Source: Actinoplanes octamycinicus (GTDB lineage: Bacteria > Actinomycetota > Actinomycetes > Mycobacteriales > Micromonosporaceae). Taken from it: a stretch of 64,000 nucleotides of DNA. The notes beneath the pieces were generated by a model. It saw only the letters and a program-made list of their open reading frames with translations. It did not search any database and was not told where the DNA came from. The position numbers and the translations under genes are program-made. The stretch is from contig NZ_JACHNB010000001.1 of NCBI RefSeq assembly GCF_014205225.1, positions 7,235,501 to 7,299,500 on the forward strand, read 5' to 3'. Below are positions 34,057 through 42,941 of the stretch, piece after piece; positions within the stretch are counted from its first letter, which is position 1; each line of letters opens with the position of its first letter.

Positions 34057-34689
34057 TCAGGTGGTTGTCCCGGCGGTGGCCGCGGCGCCCGCGATGACCA
34101 CCTCCAGGCAGTCGCGGAACAGGTCGTCGACGGTGCGGCCGGGCCGGAAGTACTCGGTGATGGCGGCGACCACGGTCGGGTGCCGCTCGCCGAAGGTGGC
34201 CATGTCGAAGCCGGTCAGCGCCTCGGCGTCCGGGCGCGGGGCCTGCTCCTCGAGGACGTGCCCGACCGTGAACCGCTCGACGGTCAGCACGATCACCCGG
34301 GCCTGGCGCAGCGGGACGCCGCGCGCCACCAGCGTGCTCATCGCCAGCTCGGACAGCGCCGCCATGGTCGCCGAGAGCTGGGCCGCGGAGACCACCCGGG
34401 CGCCGTCCGGGTGGGCGAGCAGCGCCCGGCGCAGCCGCCCGGCCAGCGCGGCCAGCCAGTCCGGCCAGGGCTGGTCCGGCCCGGGCGGCGCCATCTCGCC
34501 GAACTCCTGGTCGAGGATCGCGTCGGCGATCGCGGTGACCAGGGCGGCCTTGTTCGGCACGTGCCAGTAGAGGGTCGGCGACTGCACCCCCAGCCGGGCC
34601 GCCAGTTTGCGCGTCGTCACACCGTCGAGCCCCTCGGCATCGAGCAGTGCGACGGCCTCGGCGACGATCCGCTGCCGATCCAGTGCCAC
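34057..34689 (-). CDS. TetR-family regulator of the tetracycline-repressor type
   Basis: This 210-residue protein begins DRQRIVAEAVALLDAEGLDGVTTRKLAARLGVQSPTLYWHVPNKAALV, which closely follows the HTH of true TetR repressors ([48 protein letters not shown] from memory, given here in outline only). The TetR-C ligand domain follows. The gap to the divergent operon carries two operators almost identical to tetO, so DNA recognition is conserved. Its ligand need not be tetracycline: no tetA-type pump or ribosome-protection gene lies nearby. Confidence 0.93.
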   Translation of the reverse strand: MALDRQRIVAEAVALLDAEGLDGVTTRKLAARLGVQSPTLYWHVPNKAALVTAIADAILDQEFGEMAPPGPDQPWPDWLAALAGRLRRALLAHPDGARVVSAAQLSATMAALSELAMSTLVARGVPLRQARVIVLTVERFTVGHVLEEQAPRPDAEALTGFDMATFGERHPTVVAAITEYFRPGRTVDDLFRDCLEVVIAGAAATAGTTT

Positions 34690-34709
34690 TCCGGTACCTC
34701 CCGGCGCGA

Positions 34710-34746
34710 CTCTATCACTGCTAGAGTGCCTCTATCAGTGATAGAG
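34710..34746. promoter_or_regulatory. two tet-like operators
   Basis: CTCTATCAGTGATAGAG (34730-34746) is a perfect 8+1+8 palindrome and contains the core of the classical tetO. CTCTATCACTGCTAGAG (34710-34726) is the same with one mismatch between arms. The centres are 20 bases apart, between the divergent TetR gene and the small-protein/oxidoreductase operon, as in Tn10. Confidence 0.9.
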
Positions 34747-34758
34747 AGGGAGTTGGAG

Positions 34759-34947
34759 ATGAACCTGTTGCACCGGGCCACGCACCGCCTTCCCGGCGTT
34801 CCGGCCCACGTCGATCACCCCGCCGGACACCACCGTGAGCCGCAGCCGCAGCCGCATCACCGGCGGCGTCACGCGCCGGACCGCCGCGCCTGGTTCCTGC
34901 CGGCCTGGCAGCGCCGGATCGCCGCGCTCTTCGGCCGGGAGTCGTGA
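34759..34947 (+). CDS. His/Arg-rich small protein, first gene of the oxidoreductase operon
   Basis: This 62-residue protein is very rich in His, Arg and Pro (HRATHRLPGV, HPAGHHREPQPQ, HHRRRHAPDRR) and ends in LPAWQRRIAALFG. A GGGAG site lies six bases upstream of ATG 34759. It ends in TGATG, overlapping the oxidoreductase start. The family is not recognised; metal or nucleic-acid binding is possible but unsupported. Confidence 0.6.
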   Translation: MNLLHRATHRLPGVPAHVDHPAGHHREPQPQPHHRRRHAPDRRAWFLPAWQRRIAALFGRES

Positions 34948-35897
34948 TGAAGGCGGCGGTGCTGCACGAGATCGGCGGCATCCCCCACTACGAGGACTTC
35001 CCGGACCCGGTGGCCGCCGACGACGAGGTGATCATCGAGGTGAAGGCGGTCGCGGTCGAGACCGTCGACAAGCGCATCGCCGCCGGCACCCACTACGCCA
35101 GCCGGCGGTACACCGCACAGTTGCCGGCGATTCCCGCCTTCGACGGCGTCGGCACGCTGCCGGACGGCACCCTGGTCGGCTTCGGCAACCCGCGGCTGCC
35201 CTATGGCGCGCTGGCCGAGCGGACCGTGGTGCCCCGAGGCTCCTGGGCGCCGATCCCGGACGGCATCGACCCGGCCACCGCGACCGTGCTGAGCACCGCG
35301 ATCACCGCGATGTCCGCCCGGACCGCCGCCGGCCTCGTGCCCGGCGAGACGGTGCTCGTGCAGGGCGCCACCGGGGTCGCCGGGCGGCTCGCGGTGAAGG
35401 TGGCCCGGCTGCTCGGCGCCGGCCGGATCGTCGCGACCGGCCGCGACGACGACCAGCTCCGCGAGGTGAAGGCCGATGCGGTGATCAACACGGCCGTCCC
35501 GGACGAGGAGCTGACCCAGGCCTACCTCGACGCCAGGGGCGACGGCTACGACGTGGTGCTGGACTTCCTCTGGGGCCGCCCCACCGAGCTGCTGCTGCGC
35601 GCGCTGGTGCCGCGCACCTTCGCGTTCCCGAGACCGACCCGCCTGGTCCAGATCGGCGAGTCCGCCGGCGCCGGGCTCACCCTGGCCGCGGAGAGCCTGC
35701 GCACCTCCGGCGTCGAGATCTACGGCGCCGCCCGGGGGCTCGGCCCGGAGACCATGCCGGAGGTGTATGGCCAGGTGGTCGCGTGGGCACAGTCCGGCGA
35801 GCTGACCTTCGACCTGGTCAAGGTCCCGCTGAGCGACATCGGGACCGCCTGGCAGCGCACCGGTCTGCGCGGCCGTCGCCTCGTCGTCGTGCCCTGA
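34947..35897 (+). CDS. zinc-type/quinone oxidoreductase (MDR superfamily)
   Basis: This 316-residue medium-chain reductase has the GroES-like N-terminal domain (AVLHEIGGIPHYEDFPDP) and a Rossmann domain with LVQGATGVAGRLAVKVARLLGAGRIVATGR. The catalytic-zinc cysteine/histidine pattern is not obvious, so it is of quinone-oxidoreductase type. The ATG overlaps the small protein's stop. TetR/tet-operator control is likely. A paralogue with the same layout lies at 45990-46916. Confidence 0.88.
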   Translation: MKAAVLHEIGGIPHYEDFPDPVAADDEVIIEVKAVAVETVDKRIAAGTHYASRRYTAQLPAIPAFDGVGTLPDGTLVGFGNPRLPYGALAERTVVPRGSWAPIPDGIDPATATVLSTAITAMSARTAAGLVPGETVLVQGATGVAGRLAVKVARLLGAGRIVATGRDDDQLREVKADAVINTAVPDEELTQAYLDARGDGYDVVLDFLWGRPTELLLRALVPRTFAFPRPTRLVQIGESAGAGLTLAAESLRTSGVEIYGAARGLGPETMPEVYGQVVAWAQSGELTFDLVKVPLSDIGTAWQRTGLRGRRLVVVP

Positions 35898-35910
35898 CCG
35901 GCACGCCCGG

Positions 35911-36978
35911 TCACCGCCGCGGCCGGGGCCCGTACGAGCGGGGCAGCCGCATCCCCCGCTCCGCCATGATCCGCCGCACCCGGTCCGGGTAATCGGTGAT
36001 GATCCCGTCGATCCCCATGTCCATCAGCGCGCCGATGGTGGCCGGGTCGTCGCAGGTCCACGGAATCACTTCGAGGCCGCGGGCGTGCGCGTCCCGCACC
36101 ATCGCCGGGCTGACGTAGAACCGGAAGTCCGGGTCACCGACCGTGCCGTTCTGCGGGAAGCCGTAGACCGGCGACAGCGCCCGCACCCCGGGAACCGCCG
36201 CGGCCACCCGGACGAAGTCGCCGCCGAAGTCGTCGGCGTCCAGACCACCGAGCCACGGCGACGCCCCGGGCTTGCCGACCTGCAGGGAGTCGTAGTTGGT
36301 CAGCGCCACCAGCGGCCACCGCGGCGCGAACCGGTGCATCAGCATCAGCGCGCCCCAGTCGAAGGACTGGACGGTGACCTGCCGCTCCAGGCCGGACGCG
36401 CGGATCTCCTGGTAGACGCGGCGGACGAAGAGCTCCCGCGGCTGGGTCTGCTCCGGCGCGCCGGCCTCCACCTTGGTCTCGATGTTCAGCGTGACACCGC
36501 TCGCCCGGTACCGCCTGACCAGAGCGAACACGTCCTTGAGCTCGACCATCCGGAAGCCCGCGACCACCTCCTGCTCGGGGAAGCCGGGCAGCTGCCGATA
36601 CCCGCAGTCCAGCGTCTTGAGCTGGGCGAGCGTGAGGTCCTTCAGGTACTTCCCGACGTACGGAAAGAGGGTGTCACCGGGCGTGACCGGCGCGGTGTCG
36701 CGGCACTTCACCGCGCTGACCTGCCGATCGTGGTTGACCACGACCTTCTCGTCCTTGGTGACGTGAGTGTCCAGTTCGAGGGTGCTGACGCCCAGCCGCA
36801 GCGCCTTCGCGAAGCCCTCCAGCGATTCCTCGGTGGTCAGCCCGAGCCCGCCCCGATGCGCCTGCAGATCGAACCCCGCCCTCGCCGGATGACCAGCCAC
36901 CTGATCCGCCGCCGCCGCGGGCTGGGCCGTGCCACCGGCCACCAGCACCGCCACCAGCACCGCTGTCCGCAGGATCAT
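35911..36978 (-). CDS. secreted glycerophosphodiester phosphodiesterase
   Basis: This 355-residue protein has a signal peptide (MILRTAVLVAVLVAGGTAQPAAAA). The catalytic HRGGLG...TTEESLEGF and LELDTHVTKD are the two halves of the GDPD site; VVVNHDRQ and IITDYPDR complete the TIM-barrel pattern. It releases glycerol-3-phosphate from glycerophosphodiesters outside the cell. ATG 36978 follows GGAGGAGTG. It is probably induced by phosphate or carbon need, but no Pho box was identified. Confidence 0.9.
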   Translation of the reverse strand: MILRTAVLVAVLVAGGTAQPAAAADQVAGHPARAGFDLQAHRGGLGLTTEESLEGFAKALRLGVSTLELDTHVTKDEKVVVNHDRQVSAVKCRDTAPVTPGDTLFPYVGKYLKDLTLAQLKTLDCGYRQLPGFPEQEVVAGFRMVELKDVFALVRRYRASGVTLNIETKVEAGAPEQTQPRELFVRRVYQEIRASGLERQVTVQSFDWGALMLMHRFAPRWPLVALTNYDSLQVGKPGASPWLGGLDADDFGGDFVRVAAAVPGVRALSPVYGFPQNGTVGDPDFRFYVSPAMVRDAHARGLEVIPWTCDDPATIGALMDMGIDGIITDYPDRVRRIMAERGMRLPRSYGPRPRR

Positions 36979-37222
36979 CACTCCTCCGATCGACACTCGT
37001 CACTGACCCTGAGTGTGCCGCCATGACGGTCGGATGAGGACGGAACGAACGACAGCCCGCACATCACATTCAAATTCGTCATTTACGCGCATCCGCCGGG
37101 GTACGGATCGCTAAGTAGCGCGGGCCGGGCCCGGCGATCTGGCCGCTGGCGCGTCCAAGACGATCGCCGCACCCTTCGTTGCCCGTGGGTGGCCGAGGTC
37201 AACCCGCACCCCGATCCGCTGG

Positions 37223-38173
37223 TCAGGACGTTCCGGCGAGGGACCAGACGGCGGCGGCGATGGCGTTCGAGCCGAGGGCCATGCTGGACGTGCTCACGTC
37301 GGTGAGGTCGTCGCAAGCGCGGTGGTAGCACGCGCCGAGCGCGCTGAGGCTGCGTACCGAGCTGACGCCGGTGACCTTCACGCCGACCCGCTTGAAGGCG
37401 GCGTGGTCGGAGCGGTCGTCGGTGTCCAGCGACGGGTTGACGGTGATGCCCTGACCGGCGAAGTAGGTCTTGAACGGCGCGTTCAACCCGTTCGACTGGC
37501 CCTCGACGTAGAGGCTCCAGCCCACCGCCCGGCCGTTCTCCGGCTTGTTGCCGATCATGTCGAAGTTCAGGTAGGCGTCGATCTTCCTGGACTCGCCGCT
37601 GGCCAGGTGCGAGACGTAGTAGCTGGAGCCGACGTCGCCCTGCTCCTCGGCGCCCCAGAAACCGAACCGGATCCGCTTCTGCGGCCGCAGCCCGGCCTGC
37701 GAGATCGCGGCCGCGTTCGCCAGCAGCGCCGCCACCCCGGAGCCGTCGTCGTTGATCCCCGGCCCGGCCGCGACCGAGTCGGAGTGCGCGCCCGCCATGA
37801 CCACGTGGGTCGCGTCGCCGTACGGCCATTCCGCGACGACGTTGGCCGCGGACCGGCCGCCGGTGGTGAAGTTCTGCACGGTGGTCTGCCAGCCGAGCGC
37901 GTCCAGCTGCTGCTTGATGTAGCTGACCGTCGAGGTGAACCCGGGGCTGCCGATCACCCGGGTGTTGTTGCTGGCCTGGGCGAAACTCATCAGCTTCCGC
38001 AGGTGCACCATCGACGCTTCCGCGCTGATCACCGGCGGCGCGACGGCGACCGGCGCGACCGGCGCCACCGCCACCGCCCGGGTCGGCGTGTCGGCGTAGG
38101 CCGTCCCGCTGACCGCCAGCGCGGCGGCGAGCACCGCACCGATCCCGGCATAGGCCATCCTGCGAACCCGCAT
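37223..38173 (-). CDS. secreted M28-family zinc aminopeptidase
   Basis: This 316-residue protein has a signal peptide, then the M28 metal motif VVMAGAHSDSVAAGPGINDDGSGVAA (first His and bridging Asp), GAEEQGDVGS (catalytic and metal-binding Glu), and later FDMIGN and DDRSDHAAF, and a C-terminal His. It resembles Streptomyces aminopeptidase, which removes N-terminal residues. ATG 38173 follows GGAGGAACG; the upstream in-frame sequence is not signal-like. Confidence 0.92.
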   Translation of the reverse strand: MRVRRMAYAGIGAVLAAALAVSGTAYADTPTRAVAVAPVAPVAVAPPVISAEASMVHLRKLMSFAQASNNTRVIGSPGFTSTVSYIKQQLDALGWQTTVQNFTTGGRSAANVVAEWPYGDATHVVMAGAHSDSVAAGPGINDDGSGVAALLANAAAISQAGLRPQKRIRFGFWGAEEQGDVGSSYYVSHLASGESRKIDAYLNFDMIGNKPENGRAVGWSLYVEGQSNGLNAPFKTYFAGQGITVNPSLDTDDRSDHAAFKRVGVKVTGVSSVRSLSALGACYHRACDDLTDVSTSSMALGSNAIAAAVWSLAGTS

Positions 38174-38442
38174 CGTTCCTCCATGGGGATGAATGGCGAA
38201 CCACGGGACCGCACGCCGCCGGGGGGTGAACGGCAGCCGCCCCGAGCGCCTCAGGAATCGAACTGTACGGATCAACCTCCGAATTCGCTCATATCAATAC
38301 CACCATCACATCCGGCCTCCGAACGGTGGACGGTCGCCCCTCCGCTGGTCGCCCGCTGTCAGCGCATCGGCGGCTTCATTCCGACTTGTCCGATCCCTAC
38401 GCTGACCGGCACGGTCTCCCCAGCCGACGGGAGTGGGTCGCG

Positions 38443-39447
38443 ATGGCACGAGGCAGCTGGATCGCCGGTTCGGCGGCGGTGATGGTCCTGACGATCGGGA
38501 TCGCTGGATGCCGGGACAGCCCGGCCGCCACCGGAACCGCACCGCCGCCCGCCGAGTCCGCCGCGCCCGCCGGTTCCGCCCCGCCCGCCGAGTCCGCCCC
38601 GCCGGAAGAGTCCGCCCCGCCCGCCGATTCCGCCGCCCCGGCCGCGGCTCCCGAGTGCGGCGGGAAGCCGCCACGCAATCCCGCCAGGACCGAGTCGGCC
38701 GGGGACGCCCTGCGGTTCACCGTCACCCGGGAGATGAGCGGCCAGCTGTGGGACATCGCCCTGTCCGACACGTCCGCCGCCCGCTACCCCGACCTGGCGT
38801 TCACCGGCGACCTCGGCGACGGCGCCAAGACGCTGGAGCTGCGCGACGTGTATGCGCGGGCGATGGCCGAGGACGGGTACGCGGTCGGCGTCGACGGCAT
38901 CGAGCTGAGCATCCGCAACGCCGGCGACAGCGTGGCCACGATCAACGACGTACGGCTGGTCGACATCGGAACGGAGTGCCTGCCGGACGGGCTGCTGGTG
39001 CTCTACGGCAACGAGGGCGGCGACCCGATCCAGGTGCTCGACTTCGACCTGCGGGCGGACATCCCGGTCGCCTACGACGGCAGCGAGCCGGACGTCGAGT
39101 ACTTCAGCGCGAAGACGATCTCGGTCCAGCCCGGCACCGACGAGCAGTACGTGCGGATCGACGCCACCGCGGGCGCCGCCGCCTACACCTTCCGGGTCGA
39201 GGTCTCCTACACCGTCGCCGGCGAGGCCTTCACGCAGGTCTTCGGCCGGGCCGGCGGTGGCCCGTTCCGGGTGGCCGCCCTCACCTGCCCGGATCCGGAC
39301 CTGCGGCGGGAACTCTCGGACGCCGACATCGCGCAGCTCAAGAGCCATCGCTGGGAGCAGATCCGGGTCCGCGAGTCGGGCGCGAACCTGCAGGCGGTCA
39401 GGTCGGTCACGGCGGAGTCGTACGCCGAGAACTGCCCGACGTACTGA
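38443..39447 (+). CDS. lipoprotein with Ser/Pro/Glu repeats
   Basis: This 334-residue protein has a lipobox IAGC (residues ~22-25) at the end of its signal peptide. A linker of short repeats (SAPPAESAPPEESAPP) runs to about residue 70, and a beta-rich domain of ~260 residues follows. The domain is not recognised. ATG 38443 follows GGGAGTGGGTCG. The next gene, 25 bases on, is a membrane protein in the same direction. Confidence 0.7.
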   Translation: MARGSWIAGSAAVMVLTIGIAGCRDSPAATGTAPPPAESAAPAGSAPPAESAPPEESAPPADSAAPAAAPECGGKPPRNPARTESAGDALRFTVTREMSGQLWDIALSDTSAARYPDLAFTGDLGDGAKTLELRDVYARAMAEDGYAVGVDGIELSIRNAGDSVATINDVRLVDIGTECLPDGLLVLYGNEGGDPIQVLDFDLRADIPVAYDGSEPDVEYFSAKTISVQPGTDEQYVRIDATAGAAAYTFRVEVSYTVAGEAFTQVFGRAGGGPFRVAALTCPDPDLRRELSDADIAQLKSHRWEQIRVRESGANLQAVRSVTAESYAENCPTY

Positions 39448-39472
39448 TCAGTCCGATTCGATCGGAAGGACC

Positions 39473-40174
39473 GTGGCCTTGGCGAAGCGGGCTCGATGCG
39501 GGGTGCGGACCACGGTGACCGGCATGGTGCTGCTCGCCGCCGGGCTCACCCTGGGCCGCCGCCCGACGCGCATCCCGGAGCCGCCCCGGCCGGAGCGGAC
39601 CGGACTGACCGAGTACGAGAAGGCCACTCTCACGGCGGCCCGCCGCCAGGCGTGGGGCACCGTCGTCGGCGCCGTCGCGGGCGCGGCGGCGCTGCTGGTG
39701 TCGCTCGGCGCGTTCCTCATCTCGGTCCAGACCTGGCAGAGCCAGACGGAGCACGAGGAACGCGTCTACAGCAGCCAGGTCGCGCTGTGGGCGGTGATCG
39801 GCCCGGACCGCAGCAGCATCCTGCCGCCCGGGCTGGACGTGCACGTCCAGAACCTCGCCCCGGTGCCGATGCACCAGGCGCGCCTCCTCGCCCCGCTGGC
39901 CTCCGGCGCGGTGGCCGAGGGCTCGCTCGGCGACATGCAGCCGTGCACGGTGCAGTCGTTCCGCATCGCTCCCCCACCCGGCGAGACCTTCGCCAAGGCC
40001 CCGGAGCAGTGGCTGGGCTACGCCGACCTGATCCTGGAGTTCGCCGAGTCGGACCACGTCTGGCGGCTGAGCAAGACCGGGCTGGAGTCCCTTCCGGAGC
40101 AGCCCGGGCCGGGCGAACACCCCAAGCTCGTCCAGGCGAATCATCGGCAGAACGCCGCCGGGAGCTGCGGCTGA
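39473..40174 (+). CDS. membrane-anchored hypothetical protein
   Basis: This 233-residue protein has one short N-terminal hydrophobic segment (TTVTGMVLLAAGLTL) and one clear helix (VVGAVAGAAALLVSLGAFLI), then a soluble beta-rich C-terminal half. GTG 39473 follows GGAAGGACC. It is not recognised. It lies in the same direction as the upstream lipoprotein, so they may be an operon. Confidence 0.7.
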   Translation: MALAKRARCGVRTTVTGMVLLAAGLTLGRRPTRIPEPPRPERTGLTEYEKATLTAARRQAWGTVVGAVAGAAALLVSLGAFLISVQTWQSQTEHEERVYSSQVALWAVIGPDRSSILPPGLDVHVQNLAPVPMHQARLLAPLASGAVAEGSLGDMQPCTVQSFRIAPPPGETFAKAPEQWLGYADLILEFAESDHVWRLSKTGLESLPEQPGPGEHPKLVQANHRQNAAGSCG

Positions 40175-40229
40175 CCCGGCGAGCGCCGACCGCCTAGAGT
40201 GCGGGAAGGCGCACCTGTGGGGAGGCCTG

Positions 40230-40868
40230 ATGGCGGGAACCGGCGCGGAGGACGTTCGCGAGGCGGTGGTGCGGGCGGCGATTCCGCTTCTCGGTGAGTT
40301 CGACACGCTGACCACCGCGCGGATCGCCGGCGCCGCCCGGGTCGACGAGGCCGAGCTGCTGGCGGTGTTCGCCGACAAGGAGGCGGTGCTGCGGGCCTGC
40401 GTCACCGCCGTCACGGCGCGGGTGGCGGCGGCGATGGACGTCGACGGAGCCGTACGCGAACTGGAATCGGTCTCCGTGGCGCAGCCGCTGGTCGCGCGTC
40501 TGGTCGAGGTGCTCGGCATCCTCGACGACTACTACCGGCGGGTGCGGGCCGACCTCGGCGCCTTCGAGCGGGAGGTGATCACCGGCACGGTCGAGGTGCC
40601 GGACGGGTCACTGCCGAGCCGGCAGGATCTCCGGGTGATCAGCGACCTGGTGGAGGTCCGGCAGGCGGTCACCCGGCTGCTGGAGCCGGAGGCGGCGCGG
40701 CTGCGGCTGCCCGCGGAGGCGCTGGCCGAGGCGTTCCTGAGCCTGTCGCGCGTCGGCTCCCGCACCCCGGCCGAGGACCGGGAGCCGGTGCCGGCCGCCC
40801 AGGTCGTCGACCTCTTCCTGCACGGCGCGCTGGCTCAGTCCGGTGGGGACGGCGTCCACTCCGGTTGA
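40230..40868 (+). CDS. TetR-family regulator
   Basis: This 212-residue protein has an N-terminal HTH (VREAVVRAAIPLLGEFDTLTTARIAGAARVDEAELLAVFADKEAVL), weak but in TetR order, followed by helical effector-binding domains. The target is unknown. Its 3' end overlaps the next, convergent TetR gene by 34 bases. Confidence 0.8.
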   Translation: MAGTGAEDVREAVVRAAIPLLGEFDTLTTARIAGAARVDEAELLAVFADKEAVLRACVTAVTARVAAAMDVDGAVRELESVSVAQPLVARLVEVLGILDDYYRRVRADLGAFEREVITGTVEVPDGSLPSRQDLRVISDLVEVRQAVTRLLEPEAARLRLPAEALAEAFLSLSRVGSRTPAEDREPVPAAQVVDLFLHGALAQSGGDGVHSG

Positions 40869-41446
40869 GCCTGCCGCAGCCCGGTGACCAGCAGGGTGAC
40901 GATCCGGCGCACGTCGTAGTCGGGGTCCTGGACGGTCCAGGCGACCAGGTCACCGACGGCGCGGATCAGCTCGTAGGGGCGGATGTCGGCGACCACCTCG
41001 CCGGACTCGGTGGCCGCGTCGAGCAGGTCGGACAGCACCGGGACCAGGCGGTCGAGGAAGAGCTGGTGCAGCGCCGTGTAGCCGGCGGCGTCGCCCTGCC
41101 AGACCTTGGCCACGCCGTGCTTGGTGGCGAGGAAGTCGACGAACCGGTGCACCCAGTCGAGCAGCGCGGCGAACGGTGACGGCGCCGACGCGAGCAGCGC
41201 CGGTCCGGCCTCGGCGCACGCGTCGATCTGGTGCCGGTAGACCGCGACCATCAGGTCGGCCCGGGTCGGGAAGTGCCGGTAGAGCGTGCCCATCCCCACC
41301 CCGGCGGCCGCGGCGACCTCGCGGACCGGGGCGTCCACGCCGGAGGTCGCGAACACCTCGGCCGCCGCGGCGAGCAGCGCGCGCTCGTTGCGCGCCACGT
41401 CCGCCCGGCGTTTCGGCGCGGGATTGCCTGGTTCGGTCGTCACCAC
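40835..41446 (-). CDS. TetR-family regulator of the divergent hydrolase
   Basis: This ~203-residue protein has a clear HTH: NERALLAAAAEVFATSGVDAPVREVAAAAGVGMGTLYRHFPTRADLM. The leaderless start at GTG 41446 is chosen because a -10 CACAAT (minus strand, 41458-41453) ends six bases upstream; GTG 41467 is the alternative. The divergent gap carries three related palindromes that overlap both promoters, so it should repress itself and the hydrolase. Confidence 0.88.
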   Translation of the reverse strand: MVTTEPGNPAPKRRADVARNERALLAAAAEVFATSGVDAPVREVAAAAGVGMGTLYRHFPTRADLMVAVYRHQIDACAEAGPALLASAPSPFAALLDWVHRFVDFLATKHGVAKVWQGDAAGYTALHQLFLDRLVPVLSDLLDAATESGEVVADIRPYELIRAVGDLVAWTVQDPDYDVRRIVTLLVTGLRQAQPEWTPSPPD

Positions 41447-41477
41447 CGGCCGATTGTGCCACGTCACAGCAGAAAAC

Positions 41478-41545
41478 GGAGCATCGCTCCACCCGCCCTT
41501 GCGAAACGGAGCAGCGCTCCGTACGGTGAAGTGGAACGTTGCTCC
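41478..41545. promoter_or_regulatory. three GGAGC-N3-GCTCC operators over divergent promoters
   Basis: Box 1 GGAGCATCGCTCC (41478-41490), box 2 GGAGCAGCGCTCC (41508-41520) and box 3 GGAACGTTGCTCC (41533-41545) are variants of one palindrome. The hydrolase promoter reads TTGCGA (41499-41504), 17 bases, TACGGT (41522-41527). Box 2 fills the spacer and box 3 covers the start site; box 1 is near the -35 of the TetR promoter. This is a typical TetR-repressed divergent pair. Confidence 0.8.
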
Positions 41546-41565
41546 GCATAGCTGAAGGATGCCCC

Positions 41566-42450
41566 GTGCCGATCCTGTCTCTGAAACCCGTCGTGCTGCC
41601 CGCCCCCGAGCGCGGCGACGACCTGCAAGTCCGTGTCTCCGCCCCGACCACCGGCACCGAGCTGCCGGTGATCGTCTTCGCGCACGGTTTCGCCGGCGCG
41701 ATGGACTGGTACGACCCGCTCGTCGACCACTGGGCGGCCAACGGTTTCGTCGTCGTGCAGCCCACCTTCCTGGACTCCGCGACGCTCGGCGTCACCCCGG
41801 CCGACCCGCGCTACCCGGCGATCTGGCAGACCCGGGTCGACGACCTGGTCCGCGTCATCGACGACCTCGGCACGATCCTGGCCGCGCTCCCGGGCCTGGC
41901 CGGCCGGGCCGACCCGGAGCGGCTCGCCGTCGCCGGGCACTCGTGGGGCGGGCAGTCGGCCGGCATGCTGCTCGGCGCCCGCGTCCTCGGCGCCGACGGC
42001 CGCCCCGGCGAGGACCGCACCGACCACCGGGTCAAAGCCGGCGTGCTGCTGGCCACCACCGGGCTCGGCGGGGCCGAGCTGGCCCCGTTCGCGCGGGAGC
42101 ACTTCCCGTTCATGAACCCGGACTTCGACACCCTGAAGACGCCGACCCTGGTGGTCGCCGGCGACGCCGACCAGTCGGCGCTCTCCACCCGCGGCCCGGA
42201 CTGGTTCACCGACGTCTACCGGCTCAGCCCGGGCGCGCAGGGCCTGGTCACCGTCTTCGGCGGCGAGCACCTGCTGGGCGGCATCCACGGCTACCGCGCG
42301 GCGGACACCACCGACGAGAGCCCGGAGCGGGTGGCGCTGATCCGCCGCGCCTCCACCGCGTTCCTGCGGACCGCGCTCGAGGTCGACGCCACCGCGTGGC
42401 CGGCCGCGATGGCCACGCCCGACCCGGCCGGCCGGATCGACGTCAAGTAG
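41566..42450 (+). CDS. alpha/beta hydrolase (chlorophyllase/PET-hydrolase-like)
   Basis: This 294-residue protein has FAHGFAGAMDWYDPLVDHWAANGFVVVQP, then the nucleophile elbow GHSWGGQSAG, followed by ...VVAGDADQSA (Asp) and GGEHLLGG (His), as in chlorophyllase/dienelactone-hydrolase-like enzymes. It is likely an esterase of unknown substrate. GTG 41566 follows GAAGGATG; no signal peptide is seen. It is the TetR-controlled target. Confidence 0.88.
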   Translation: MPILSLKPVVLPAPERGDDLQVRVSAPTTGTELPVIVFAHGFAGAMDWYDPLVDHWAANGFVVVQPTFLDSATLGVTPADPRYPAIWQTRVDDLVRVIDDLGTILAALPGLAGRADPERLAVAGHSWGGQSAGMLLGARVLGADGRPGEDRTDHRVKAGVLLATTGLGGAELAPFAREHFPFMNPDFDTLKTPTLVVAGDADQSALSTRGPDWFTDVYRLSPGAQGLVTVFGGEHLLGGIHGYRAADTTDESPERVALIRRASTAFLRTALEVDATAWPAAMATPDPAGRIDVK

Positions 42451-42931
42451 GGCTCAGCTGGCGCTCGAACCGGGTGCCGCGGCGGCCGCCGACGAACACC
42501 GGACCGGCCGGGACGAAGCCGGCCTTGATCAGCACCCGCTGGGACGCGACATTCCGGTCGGCGGCGGCCGCGCGAAGCGCCCGCAGGCCGTGGTCGGTCG
42601 CCGCGAGCCCGCACAGCTCCCGGACGGCCGCGGTCGCCACGCCGCGTCCGGCGACACGCTGGGCGACCCGGTAGCCGAGGTCCGCACCCTCGCCGTCGAT
42701 GTTGTAGAGGTTGAACCGGCCGAGCACCGCGCCGTCCTCGGCGACGAGCAGGTAGAAGGCGCACGTGCCGGCTGCCTGCTCGGCCAGCGACGCCCGGTGG
42801 TGCTCGGGGAAACCGGCGAAGAAGTCGTCACCGCGGTCGGAGATCGAGGTGGCGAACCAGGCGCGGTTCGCCACCTCGAAGGCCAGGACCGCCTCGGCAT
42901 GATCGGCGGCCAGCCGCTTCAGCTCGGACAC
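42443..42931 (-). CDS. GNAT-family N-acetyltransferase
   Basis: This 162-residue protein has a typical RimJ/RimL-like pattern: ADLGYRVAQRVAGRGVATAAVRELCGLA (acetyl-CoA loop) and NVASQRVLIKAGFVPAGP. It could acetylate a protein N-terminus or a small amine. GTG start 42931. Its 3' end overlaps the hydrolase stop by eight bases. Confidence 0.85.
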   Translation of the reverse strand: MSELKRLAADHAEAVLAFEVANRAWFATSISDRGDDFFAGFPEHHRASLAEQAAGTCAFYLLVAEDGAVLGRFNLYNIDGEGADLGYRVAQRVAGRGVATAAVRELCGLAATDHGLRALRAAAADRNVASQRVLIKAGFVPAGPVFVGGRRGTRFERQLSPT

Positions 42932-42941
42932 CGGCCGGACC

